A stretch of 64,000 nt of DNA from Volvox africanus (taxonomy: Eukaryota; Chlorophyta; Chlorophyceae; Chlamydomonadales; Volvocaceae): positions 3,043,501 to 3,107,500 of the forward strand of contig BSDZ01000014.1 in assembly GCA_030268105.1 (NCBI GenBank), given 5' to 3'. Positions 1 to 12,100 of this stretch are shown here, piece after piece (position 1 is the stretch's first letter; each line of letters starts with the position of its first letter). The position numbers and the translations under genes were made by a program. The notes below the pieces were generated by a model. That model saw only the letters and a program-made list of their open reading frames with translations, made no database searches and was not told where the DNA came from.

Positions 1-224
1 GTGCCAAGGGAGCCAGGGGCGACAGCTTGCTGGCCCCCAGCGGCCTGCAAGTTCCCGCGGCACGGTGCAGACCCAGATGCACAAGCACGTGTTTAGGCAT
101 CCGAATAATAACAATAACAATAACAATAATAACGACAATGATAATAGCATCATTATTAGCATCATCATCACCATCATCATTATAATAATGATGATGGTGA
201 TGGTGATAATGATGATAATGATGC

Positions 225-266
<42 letters not shown>

Positions 267-687
267 GTATGAATTCGAAGCGCGTGGGGAGAACTACTTC
301 CTCCTGGCAGTCGCCAACCAGACGAACCAACAAAAACGATGTATGAGAGCTGCAGACCAAAGGAAGAGAGATAGAAAGATACATTGGGCTCCGCACGCGC
401 CATGTGTAGGGAACTTTGCACCTGTGCCCTTAAGAGGAGGGCAGGGAAACACACATTCGCATAACAATTTGGGACGTGCAGACCCCCCCTTCCTCAGAAC
501 CATGAGAGGTCATTGACAGCTGGCGGGTAATGCTCACCGCAGCGGCTCAAGCTTCGCCGACAGCTTGGCCGGTCCTTCGGTTATGGGAGAGAGCAACGCT
601 TGGCTCGACGACAAGGACGCCCGCATGTCGCCGCCTGGGAAGTCCGTACTGAAACTGAGCCCGCCGCTGTTACCTGTACCAGAAGCG
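1..687 (+). CDS. Partial unidentified gene, 3' part of a plus-strand gene entering from the left
   Basis: Two stretches read as low-complexity exons. The first (about 3-82) reads AKGARGDSLLAPSGLQVPAA; the second (about 542-687) reads GSSFADSLAGPSVMGESNAW, then a charged linker and a Pro/Leu-rich end, and stops at a GTACGTGAGT-like donor at 688. The repeated pattern D-S-L-(A/L)-(G/A)-P-S in both pieces supports one gene. The intron between them would hold the triplet array at 105-268. No domain is recognisable, the start lies outside the window and the 3' end after 688 is not resolved. The reading is an inference from frame and splice-like sites only. Confidence 0.3.
105..268. repeat. AAT/ATC triplet microsatellite with a central inverted repeat
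   Basis: Runs of AAT, AAC, ATC and ATG triplets. The middle part, 146-225, is an imperfect palindrome: it starts AGCATCATTATTAGCATC and ends GATGATAATGATGCT, with the axis near 182. The tail 226-268 is a plain AAT run. It explains the Asn/Ile/Tyr homopolymer ORFs here, which are not genes. Confidence 0.85.
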
Positions 688-702
688 TACGTGAGTCCAG
701 AT

Positions 703-746
703 GGTCGTGAGGAGGACAGCTCCGATGTTCAAATCAAATCGCGAGA
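703..746 (+). repeat. Left copy of a dispersed inverted repeat
   Basis: The core GGAGGACAGCTCCGATG followed by TTCAAATCAAATCGCGAG is present again in reverse complement at 1660-1699 with one visible difference (GTTC versus GCTC). The two copies face each other about 0.95 kb apart. They could be ends of a small non-autonomous element or two copies of a dispersed repeat. Confidence 0.6.
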
Positions 747-1077
747 GGAGGAGCTCCGGACCTAAGAATACGTATGGCGTGATTAAGGAAAAAACCGAAG
801 AGACGGGGAGCCGAAGAGGTGCAAAATCACGTGGAGTCGAAGAGGCGCAATCTTTTGTGAACCGGTTTTTTTTGCCAAACGTTGCGGGAGTGGAGAGGAG
901 GGAGGCACATACCGACACGGCTGGGTGAGCGCTGACTCACCCGCATCGAGCCCAACAAGCTCCTGGCTGACGCCAAAGCTCCTGCAAGCAGGAGGTCCAA
1001 AAATTGTTACCTTGTGAAGATCTCGTGCTTACGTCAAATAACATGCATTCACCCATTCACACACAACACGCGTACAT

Positions 1078-1086
<9 letters not shown>

Positions 1087-1119
<33 letters not shown>

Positions 1120-1123
1120 GCGC
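1087..1123. repeat. TA then CA/CG dinucleotide microsatellite
   Basis: A pure TA run is followed by CACACACACGCGCGTG. Intergenic. No gene is supported between about 690 and 2055; short ORFs here lack any recognisable domain or consistent splice structure. Confidence 0.8.
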
Positions 1124-1659
1124 GTGTAAACAGGGAATCAATAGACAGCCCTTTCGCTCCGAGCTCCTTAAGTTTAGCGCGTAAGGGCAGATGGCCTTTT
1201 GTTCATTCCCTCCTTGCCAGGTCACATGCGGCCCGTGAAATGTTTTCTTTTTTGACAGACCACACGAGATTTGATGGCAGAACGTGAAGGAGGTCGTACA
1301 ATCGCCGTGCAACAACCCACCTGTCCCCAGCCATTAGGTCTGCGTCCAGAGCTGTGCGCCCTCGGCTACTACTCCCGCCAAAGCCCCCCATGAGCCGCTC
1401 CTTCCCAATATCCGCTGCACCTAAAGCGGTTATGAGCGCACACCAAAAGGGTAAAATTCAGCACATGAATTTGGAGGGACAGGTCAACACGTCACACCTT
1501 ACCATACTAGCACCATACTAGATTGACGGGGGCATGGGGCTATGTTGATATGTCTCAACCCGGGCAAGAGAGGAGGACTGGACATGCAACACAGGCAAAG
1601 GCAAAGACACCTGTGGTGGTCTGTGGATGAATTAAATTAAAGAGACCAAGCGGGCAGAG

Positions 1660-1699
1660 CAACTCGCGATTTGATTTGAGCATCGGAGCTGTCCTCCGA
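1660..1699 (-). repeat. Right copy of the dispersed inverted repeat
   Basis: Reverse complement of the repeat at 703-746 (core CTCGCGATTTGATTTGAGCA on the plus strand). See that entry. Confidence 0.6.
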
Positions 1700-2055
1700 A
1701 TACATACACTAGATAAATTACGGTGTCGCTTGGCAGCACAGCAGTCCCCAGTGTGCGGGCCGTACTTGGGTATGCAGGATCGCATCAGTGTTTGACTGCG
1801 CTTAGTACGCGCGTATATAGCATACTAGGGCCAGTATGACCCATACCCGTATGACCCCTGACCACGGGACGACCAAAGGCACGTATCAAAATGACCTTAC
1901 CTTTGCTTGAGGGCCCACTCGTGGTGGTGCAACCCTGAACAGCAATGCAGGGTTGACGAAGGGAGGTGTGTGCATGCGTGTGGGTGTGCAACTGATTACC
2001 ACTAGCGAGACAGGAGCTAATGGCCCCTGCCAAAACCTCTTGTGCTGACTAATAC

Positions 2056-3632
2056 TCACGACGCATAAGACAACAGAATGGTCCCTCCCTCCTCTCTCCA
2101 AGCCTCCTTCGGATGGCAAGCAGACCACAGCATTCGGTAAGTGTATTGAACATCGTACCGTGTTTCCCCCTCCCCTCCCCTCCCCTCCCCTCCCGCTCCC
2201 CCGATGTCCCGTGTTTCATGAACTCCCTCCCTCCCCCCCCAAAGCTGCAGCCCCCGTATTTCCTCCTTGCCCAAATTTCCACCACCGAACGCACCAATGC
2301 TGTTGCAAGGTCATCGTCTCCCTCCTCCGTGGCCAGCGCATCCACGTCTTCGTCCACATCCTCAAAGTCATCGTCATAACCGCCAGTGTCTCCCACGGAA
2401 GGCTCTGGTAGCGGCTTGTTCCCGAATGGCGCAGGTGCAAGGTCCGTTTGTTTCACTGATGCGGGCGCTGAAGTCCCCAGCTGCGGCAGTGGCCCCAAAG
2501 AAGGTTTGCCCAGTGGCTCGAGCCGTGACAGCGGCGCAACCGGTCCGGGAGCCCGTGATGATGAGGCTGGTGCAAGGCCGGACAGTGACGACGATGCCGG
2601 GATCGCGCTCGGTTGGGATACCAATGCCGGTGCCGCATCAGGAGCTGCTGTCACGGGGCCGCTGCTGCTGCTGCTATTGCTACCTAGAGGATGTGATTGG
2701 GCAAGCGGGGCACTGGCCGGTGTGCTGGTGGTGCCGGCAGGCCGTGTAGAGGAGCCTTGCGATTGGAACGCAAGGGAGAGTAAGGCAGGGCACAAAGGTG
2801 TGTTTTAACAGCATTAAGGTGATTAGATTAGATTAATTTAGATTAGATTAGAAGTGAAGAACGGCTGGCATTCGCGGCAACTGTACCTGATTTAAACGTC
2901 CTCAACAAAGTTACAAGCAGTGGCTCATCGGTGGAGGATGGCTTGAGGCCCTGGCGCATGAAGAACACCCACAAGGTTTGAGGAAGAGTCATATTTCCCT
3001 GGAGTGTATGCGGAGGTGATCCTACCAGTGTTTGGGCCACTACATGGCGCCCGCTATCAGGTGCTTTGGAGCCAAGCTCGGGCTGGAACACCTGCAGTAC
3101 AGTGACCCATGGGTTACCCCTTGGGGATGGAGAGTGAGTGGCCCCGCCATGTTTGACGTACCCGTTTTGTGAATATTAGGTTGCAAGAGTCGAGTAGGTC
3201 CAACACGAGCTGTATGGCCAGCTGACCTGGAGGTGTCAGTAAAAATCTGTTCCGCAATCCTTGAGAGAGGCTCAGCTAAAACTTCGCGAAAAGGTTCACC
3301 TTACCATCAGCTTCCGAAAGCAAAGAATTCCGCGCAGGAACGACTGATTTGGACGCAAGTCCTGCAAAGCCAACCAACATCAGCTTTCTCGCAATCTTCA
3401 TCCACCAAAGACAAGTTGCACCTGAACCTGACGTCGTGCTATCATACTCCTCTACGGCAAGGAAGACTTGGGCGCGCAGTTGGGCCTGTGAGTAAAAATG
3501 CTGTTTGGTCAACGCGGGGGTTTCATAGCTGCAAGGTCTGAATATGTTGATGCGTGACAAAATTACCTTCAATTGCGCAATAATGCCCTGCTTCTCTAGA
3601 GTTTGAACAATAGCCTGCTTTATGTCATCCAT
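2056..3632 (-). CDS. FOP: FOP/CEP43-like centriole and basal-body protein
   Basis: Homologue of FOP (FGFR1OP/CEP43), a centriole protein needed for cilium assembly. Seven exons keep frame from ATG 3632 to TGA 2056: 3632-3567, 3485-3428, 3361-3305, 3226-3162, 3091-2887, 2755-2295, 2106-2056 (963 nt, 320 aa). The N-terminus MDDIKQAIVQTLEKQGIIAQ running into QLRAQVFLAVEE is the FOP/FOR20 dimerisation region; the next part, QLVLDLLDSCNLIFTKRVFQPE, is the LisH-like helix pair with the family's VFQPE motif, ending in DEPLLVTLLRTF. The second half is Ser/Pro/Ala-rich and ends with an acidic stretch (GGYDDDFEDVDEDVD). Human FOP is somewhat longer. The last exon was chosen because it keeps phase and gives a clean end; reading through its intron instead gives a less convincing tail. 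FOR20 is the alternative family, but VFQPE and the length favour FOP. Confidence 0.82.
2816..2852. repeat. GATTA pentamer repeat
   Basis: GATTAGATTAGATTA-type tandem repeat inside the intron between FOP exons 5 and 6. Confidence 0.75.
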
Positions 3633-6164
3633 TCTTGGCAGGCCACAAATAACGATCAAGCACGCCACCTAGCTTAGGACTTTCATGATAGACAGATATT
3701 TTAACACATGTTCATAATCACAAAGGTGGTCGTCAAGGGCTTGCCCAAAGGCTTGAAAGCGCTATGATGCCAGCCGTATCCCGCGACATGAAACCGAGAA
3801 GTGACCTGGTAGTTATGATATGAGATAATTTTCCCAATTTGCAGACGATTGAGCAGGCACACGGAAAGATAGCACGGTAACCCGATTTCAGTTAAAGAGA
3901 CAACAACAATGATGTCGCGTCTCGAAACGCCAGAAGTCAGTCCCGACGGTGTTGATTGGATGGTTGGTAACATGATTCACGAATAATTCATACCCAGCTG
4001 CGATATCAGCTCTCCGCAAAACGATAACAGATACTGCAGGGCTCGCGATTGATGACTGCAAGGTCCAGCCACGTCACATACGGCATATCATGTCCCAAGG
4101 GAAAGCAGTCCAAGCCATTTTCATGCTACCTCCAATTACACCCCATGATTCCAGATCTTACGCTGCCAACTTGCCATATCGGCGCTCCTGTTGGCGATTG
4201 GCTGTTTACAGGAATTCTTGGTCTACCGCTAGCGAAATGAACATCGTCTGTCACCGTCTGAACATCGTCTGAGTGCTGCATTCGGCAGTATCGTCATCAT
4301 CACTTCGCAGAACGCCATCAACCGAAACGCCAACAACACCGTGCCTATCAAGGAGGAATTCTTGGCCAGCCAATTCAGGACAGTTGAAATGACACCAACA
4401 AATGAAACAGTCAGAAAGCTATGTCTGTGCCTCACCATGAACCGCCACCGTGAACAGCAACTTAGGCTTTCTTCTAAACATGCCGCACCCTCCATTCCCC
4501 TAGGCCCTGCCGCGATTATTGCGCCTTAATACACGTACACATACATATACACAAAAACAACTAGAAATATACTAGTACACGTAGACATGCACATACACAA
4601 GGGCAGCAACATCTTCGTAACTGGGGAGTGGCCCACATCAGCTGCCCAGTTCCAACGGACTACGGCACATGACACACACAAAAGCAATTGCCCCCGCCCA
4701 TACACCACGCATCCCAAAGCATATGAAGATAAACACTACGGTCGTTTTAGAGATCAAGGTCCTATTGCTTTATTTCATTGACATATTAATATAAATGACG
4801 CATCAAATATGGGGAATCGTTACCGCAACAGCATGAGACACTTTCCTGTGCACACGCTTCCAATGCGTCCGGTTTTTCTATGCAAAATGCAAGACATGCT
4901 GCATATGCTCCGGGTCGCACGTTGCAAGGTCTACCTCTATGCCCAAATGTCCTCCGGTACCCTGGGGAGCCCTGACAGGCGCTATACAGGGCAATTTTGT
5001 GCCGGCACGTCCGAAGCACAAAGCAGTGGAATCCCACTTGATGACCATCCCACACTCGCCCGCCTGCCGGTCGGCAGCCGCATCGCATTTCACAAGTGCT
5101 GTAGGAACCAGTATGCCGGCACGGCTGATCCCGGTCTATTGAACGACCTATATCAGATGCGTCCAAGTGCGCGGCTTGCGGAGATGATGCTTGACATTGA
5201 TCGACATTACGCGCGAGCGCACACATACGCGCGAGCGCACACATATACGTAAGCGCTGTCCGAGTCCCCCATACTGCTCCTTTCTGGGTAAATGCCGCAC
5301 CTCTCTCCTCCCTGGGTGATATGGATGCTGAAGACTTCAAGAATCAAAGAGGGAACCCCCAGAACCAGGGTTTCAGCCACACACATACCCATACCCATAC
5401 CATAAATACATACAGACATACACACGAACAAATAAACAAACACGCGCCCAGCGTGCACCCTGTGCCTTCACATCTTCATGTGTCCCATTCCACGGGAATT
5501 CCATGAAATCCCATTCCAGGCTCCACGAGCGGCAATCCGGGTGGGCCTCTCCCCGGTACTCTACAGCTCCTTCCGTAACGATTGTGCAGTGTTGTGAGTT
5601 AGCAGAACGATAATACGGCCTCACCACTTTTCTCACGTTGCATGGACGGCGCTTTGCTCCTTCATATCGAAACAAATAAACCACAGCGCGCAGTAATATG
5701 AAGTACCTCCGAAGTTTCCTGCAAGTATTCTTAACCCGTGATGTGAAAGCAAAACCAACATAGCGCATAATAATCCGAGCCCACAGCTGGCGTCCGCAGA
5801 TGGCGTCGTAACGACCGACCTACTTTGGCAGTTGGTTTCATCTCTCCGCCGACGATCCCATGCCGGCTTGAGGGGCATAGCACCGAGCAAGATTATTAGT
5901 ACAAACATTAAAAAGCAAGAGTGTACATCTGTAAGTGTGAGAGTGTGAAATTATCCCTCTCACAACAATTCCACCACGATTCCTGAACTGCACATGATGA
6001 ACGCCGCCTAAAAGGAAAAGCACAAGAAAGGGTCCGGGTGACGCCAGGTATCATAAAGATGACGCAAACAAACAAATGAAAATACTGCTGCCAGGCGTTT
6101 CCTACGCATCTGCAACTTCTGCGTGTTCGTTTCTAAACCATGCGCGTCTAAACACCATCCTTTT
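3633..6164. other. Intergenic region between FOP start and kinase end
   Basis: No gene is supported. ORFs of up to 184 codons on both strands (for example 4786-5340 minus and 4809-5252 plus) overlap one another, have no recognisable domain and show no convincing splice structure. A direct duplication of GCGCGAGCGCACACATA occurs at about 5210-5248. The region presumably holds the FOP promoter at its left end and the kinase 3' UTR at its right end. Confidence 0.5.
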
Positions 6165-9100
6165 TCAACGAAGACTGAATCCGCTGGATCTTGAGGCCGG
6201 CCGTTGGACAGCTGGCAACTGCACCGGGGTCCCGAACGGGCCAGGTGGCGAGGTGACAGCGGCATTCCCGGTGCAGGATCCAGATCCTCCTCCCGAGGCC
6301 GCTGCCATAGCAAGCCGCTGCATGTGGCGTTCAAGCTTCTCAAGAGCACCCACAACAGATTTAAACGACGGCCGGCCTGCGGGATCCGTCTGCAGGCATA
6401 GCTCGCCAAGCTGCTGCAAAGGCCTAAAGACGCCTGGCGGCCACCGGAGTGTCATTCTGCCCTCCATGACGCCTAGAGCAATGGCAACGGGATGGGCGCC
6501 CTCGAAGGGCGCAGCGCCTGCATGACGCAGCCGGTACGGGCCGCAAGGCCGTGACAGCGCCGCACAAGCAGGGAAGGAAGGGCGGAACGGAGGAACGGAG
6601 TGAGCAGAGGGTTGCGGATAGGTGTGTGGGAAACACGAAACAAGGTGGGCTTGGTGGGGTGCCGGATCCGGCCAAGCGCTACGAGGTATCAGCACATTTG
6701 CCATAACTCGCACCGAGAACTGGGACACCTAGTGATGAATCATAGTGGTGGATCATCGCGCAATGGGTCCTTGGTTATGGGAAGTGTGGTAGTGCCTGAC
6801 CGGTAGTGCCGACCGCCCCGCATCCCTCCGCTTTTCGACTCCATCCGAATGTGGTTACACTACTCCCACCTTAATAATCGTATTTCATTACTTCATATTT
6901 ATTTATTTACTTATTTACTTATTTATTTATTCGTTTATTCATTAGTTTATTCATTAGTTTATTTACATATTCAATATATTTATACAAGCATGTATCAGTA
7001 GGTTGTGGTACGTGTACTGGTTTGTCTTAGTATTAAAATAGACGGGTACTGTACTGGCGTAGTCGATTGGAATCCCTGGTCAAAGGACTTCAACGCTTCT
7101 TTTACTTTCTTTCCCCAGCTACGTCCATGCACGTACACCGCACACCTGTGCCGCATGCCAGTTGCCATAGCACCACTCCAAACGAGTATACGTCCGATGC
7201 CTTCATAATCCGGCCGCGAAACACTTCTGGTGCCTTAATTGGTAGTCATGGCGATGTGGTCAAGAGGAGGCAGGCAGCACGATAGGATGAGGTGGATACA
7301 TGTTGCTTGAACGGACAAAAACGTTCCAAACGACCAAAGACACTTACGACTTTTCCGGCTGTGAAGGCAAGGAACTCAAAAACGCAAATCCAAATCGTAA
7401 TGCCGAATCCAATTATGCATGGTTGAATGCACGCAACAGGTTTTGCGAAGTCTCTCCTGCAGGATAGTACATTATATGCCGGCCGAGGCACCCTGGAGCT
7501 GTCATGAATCACGACTAGCACACTCGCACCGCTCAGGTTGCCTCACAATAGCTTTAGCCCGTCATCGCGTCGCCTACCCGGTTGGTGAGGCTCTTGCAAC
7601 AGTCCGACAGCAAGCCGACAACACGGCATTTCAGGCTGTGTCCTCATGCATAAATTCTTATCCGTAAAAGAAGCACATCGGAGCAGGGCGAAGGACACGG
7701 GGGCGGGGGCGTTTGGCCCATGTGTCATCGCATATAATGCCACACAGTGTAACACCCACCCAACCATCCCACCCCAAATAGACGACACGGCGGTCACCAT
7801 CACGCACCATGTAAGCGATGGAGCCGATCTGGCCGTCATCAATATCCATCTCGTCCGCTGTTCCCAGCGGATGGGCAGTACCTAGGTCGCTGACCTGGGG
7901 GTGTCAGCGGGAGCAGGGAAGAACAAGGACACGGAGAGGAGGGCAACTCGGCGCACGGATGACACATCCAAGAACGAATCGGGGGCCAGGCAACGACAGG
8001 AATTGCGTCACTGTCCCTATCACAAGACCCAAGGCTATTGACCGCCCGGCCTTTCGAAGGGCCCTTAAAGGCCCTTCTGGCCTCCACCTGGAGCGCATCC
8101 CGTCGCCAGGCAAGGTAGTGGTGGTAACTCCACTCGTTGACAAAGCCTGACCCAACGTTCATTCCACTGCCCTTTCTATTCCAGAATAAAAGCTAGCCTT
8201 ATGTATGTAGTAGCTAGCCTTATGTATGTAACAGCTAGTCTTAGCGTAAGCGCCTCAAATAAGGGCAACCTCAAATTTAGCTTACCTTGGCAACGAACAT
8301 GCGCTTGTCCTGATTGGAGCCCTGTGGAAAACCCCCCCAAGGTGCAAACGTCGAAAAAATGGGCAAGCATAAACAAACGCATGTTCGAAGTTATGTCACA
8401 CATAAGTGCCAAGTACTGAAGGCCGGTACTGGCGGCCTGCCCCACATCTGAATCTGAATCACACGATCGACATCGATACATCGGTCAGCAATATCGGAGA
8501 GTCAACTATATCGAGGTATAATTGCACCGAACAGCTAAATAGCAGCTTGCAGGGGGCTACCGTTTACAAGCTAAAAGACATACTGGTGGTGGGAGGCCAT
8601 AAGGCCATGCGTGTCTCATGAGTTCTCAAACGCAATGACGGACCGGCATGACCGGCGATTCCGACATTTTGAAGGGAGTCTCAGTCAGGGGAATTCTTTC
8701 AGGTCCCGCACGCAAGGTACACCACCAAACGCATACCCTCCTCCATGTGACTGGGTCCGTTGGATTCCTAAACCCAGCCTTTTGGGAGGCCTGCCGCTCT
8801 GGGACAGGGAACAGGCTACCTCACAGCCTTACAGCGGTGGGTTGGATTGGGAGGAGGGGATGGGGTGGGAAAAAAATGGAATACATAGCTGTGGGTTGCG
8901 CCGCGTCGTTCAGTGCGCACCTTTAAGAGCACGTTTCCAGGCTTAAGGTCGCCATGCACCAGCCCAGATAGGTGCAGATGCTGCATGCCGTGTGCAATCT
9001 CCAGCGCCGTCCGCACAGTGGACCTCAGCAACATTCGTTTGCCCCAGGATGTCGTGTCCCGGTGGAAGGGACCCTTCAGGGCAGAGGAAGGGGATGGGGG

Positions 9101-12100
9101 AAGGGCATGAGGAAAGGGTAGAATGGTGGCCTATAATGGTGGGCTATAGGATGGATGGATTGACGGACAAAAGAGTGGAGGGATGGCTCGTTGCATGCGT
9201 GCATAGATGCAGCTGGACGTTAATTTAACAGCTCGAACGCCCCTGCTAATAAAAACCTATATTTGTGTTAGATGCATTATGGGCCTCTGGCTGGACTCGA
9301 TGTAGGGCAGGTCACCATAGGAATCTCCTTGGCATCTTTAAGCTCACCTCCTTAAGCGCCGCCAGCAGGCTTCCGCCGTCGCAATATTCCTGAAGTGCAT
9401 ACCAAAGCGGGACATGTGCAAAGCGGGATATGGACCATTGTGTCTTCAGCATTAAGGACCAGACCGAATGCGTCCCGAGTACGCAAGAAAAACAAAACGC
9501 CTGCTCAAAGGGCACTGAGCTCTGAGCTGTGTCGGGTCGGCCAGAGCGCCCTCTGGCCGACCCGACAGGCGAACAGGCGATCAGCGGGGAGCGGCGTACT
9601 TGGGGTAGGATATGGCCGCTGACCAAACCAGACAAGTATACCTAGTATATCAGAAGCAGCCATAATGCAGGACAAGCCACCACCCCAACCCTTCTCCCTT
9701 TCCTATCTTCCTCGTCCGTGCCGCTCAGGGACAAGCCTCCCGTTTGATCGAAGGCGACGCACCATCACCACCATGGTCAGGAACTGGCCCTCCAGAGCAC
9801 CCAACTGTCGCAGCACCTGGTGGATCGAGTACTTGGCGCGACCCTGATGGGAGGAGATTTTGGAACGCGGTTGAACCAGTTGGCGATATGTTCAGACAGG
9901 ACAGCATTGGGTGATGGAAATCTGGGGTTCTATTACCTGTGCTTGAGTTCAGAACAATGCCACCGCTAGGCAACGTCGTGCGATCTGAACACGCAACGCT
10001 ATGTTCCGGCGCTGGGGTCAGCACAAGGAAAGCGACATTTATGTGATGTGCAAAGGACTGCGGCAGCCCGCCAGAGGGTACGACGGACTGTATCTGGTCA
10101 AGGGGCCAACAAACCTACAGATCAACGTTAAGCATAGAACGTCAACGAAGAGACGTCAACGAAGCTGTTCAGGACTGTGCCTTAAAGATTGGTACCGCCC
10201 CCTATTGTAAGGAATGGATCACTAAGCAAATAGGCGCTGAAGCGGTGGGCGTAAGGCAGCATGGAGTCATGTCCCAGAGGTGATGGGCAGAAGAAGACAA
10301 TATAAAGCTGTGGGATGGGAAGTGTGACAGCCGGATGGCTCTTACGCAGTACCTGGCTTCGGTCTAATTGAAAATACTGACGTGCCGGTCGAAGCGTGAC
10401 TTCCTTCAATGATCAATCTCTGTACATTAAGCAATTTAAAGTTTTAAATCACATACCAGGCTCCCTCTCCCTCTCCGTCTCCCTTCCGTCTCCGTGTCTG
10501 CTCTTGTGACAGTGACTTAACCGCTGGTGTGTGTTGGGATGCACTGCTCTCTACCCAATCCCTCTCATTTCCTTTGCAATGATCAACTAACAAGGATAAA
10601 GGTAGTTTGGAGCTTCAACAGCCGAGGTTACCGGCCACCGGCCACCTTAAGCGCCTGATCCCCGTAGAGCCGCCTAAATAACCCCCAACCTCAGCCCATG
10701 CGCCGCATACGTCTATTAATTCCTTTCTGATGAAAGGAGACTGACTATTAGCCCGATCATCACACACCCCTACCCCGAACCCACCAGGTGGTGTCGCACA
10801 AAAGAAGCGTCAAAGCTGTCTGCCACGCCACTAGAATGTATCCCGCCTGCGGGAGCCCGCATCCCCTTGGCTACTGCTGCGGGAGCCGATCTCCACTGAT
10901 CAGTTTTGATTGGTACCTCTTCTGCAGACGAAGCAGAAGCAGCAGCAGCGGCGGCGGCGACCGCGCCGTCAGGGTGGGAGTTGGAAGGCGGCGCTGTTGT
11001 CACCGCCGCTGCCTTGTCATCTTGCTCTATTGTTACTTCCTCCTTCGTTGACACTGACGCTGAGATTGTGTTTTCTTCTTTGGGTGCAGACACCATTGCA
11101 GGCGCTTCAATCGCCGCTGTTCCCACTGTGTACAGGGCTGCTGCATCATCTGGCTGGATGCTGCCGCCGCCACCGCCGCCGCCGCCCGCTCGTACGTCCT
11201 TCACTGCAAGGGGTTCCGCTGGTGCTAAGCCAGGACTAGGTACCGAGCCCAAGGCTCCAAGGCCCCCTCTAGCGAGCACTGTATTGATCACACGGTTCTG
11301 TGCGCCACCCACGCCGCATGTGCTGCTGGCTCCGCTGGTGTGGCAGGACAGGTTGACGCTTCCAGTCGCGCCTGCGAGGGAGTCCACCTACGAAAAGGTG
11401 TGGAGCGCGACAGCGATCTCACTGCTGAAGACGTGAAGAGAGCACCGTTTGGTGCGCGTTCAGGCTACCAGGAGTTAAAAGACATTCAACTTGGATGGAC
11501 TACAGAAACAGGGCAAACAAGCACTTGCGGTTGCCTTTTGCAGAATGGTGGACCGCCTGCCACAGGGTGCAGGACATCCCGCTGAACAATGAAAGGGTCG
11601 TGTATGTACGGATAAACCTCTTTCATCAAAGCTTTCCTCCATCACGTGATGAAAGTGTTCCCTCATGTAGGGTGAGATCATTGGTGGTTAATGTTGTTGT
11701 TGTTCACATAATGTCGAGGTTATTTATTTCCCTTTTTGCAGCAAGGCACGAACCAAATAAAGCGCTTCCATCGCCATTGGCTGCTGCACCAACCTGTCCG
11801 GCGGGCATCGCAGTCACCCTGGGCGAAGCCACGGCATCAGGACTCCGGGCCCGCGTGGCCGGTGCCGTCGTCGAGGAAGAGGACATCGGCCCGTCGCTTT
11901 CATAAGTCATCGTGTGGTTCACGGAGACGGAACTCGCGGCAATCGTATCGTACGTGGCCCCGCCGCGGCCGCTCGCAGTAGTCATGGAGGTGGATACTGA
12001 CTCAACCGACGGGGGGTTGGTTTCCATGATGGTCAGCAGGGCGCCTCCCGGTGGCGTGCCGGGCACCGTAGAAGCTCCTCCATTTATTGCCATTTGCAGC

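Noticed and set aside
1203..1391. Minus-strand frame MGGFGGSSSRGRTALDADLM as a first exon
   Set aside because: Only a donor-like site supports it; no partner exon or domain was found.
2267..2808. Plus-strand ORFs of 140-160 codons
   Set aside because: Antisense of the Ser/Pro-rich FOP exon 2755-2295.
4786..5340. 184-codon minus-strand ORF and the overlapping 147-codon plus-strand ORF
   Set aside because: No domain, no splice context, many Cys/Arg residues typical of random frames; both strands are equally open.
10906..11436. 176-codon plus-strand ORF
   Set aside because: Antisense of a low-complexity kinase exon that keeps phase with both neighbours.
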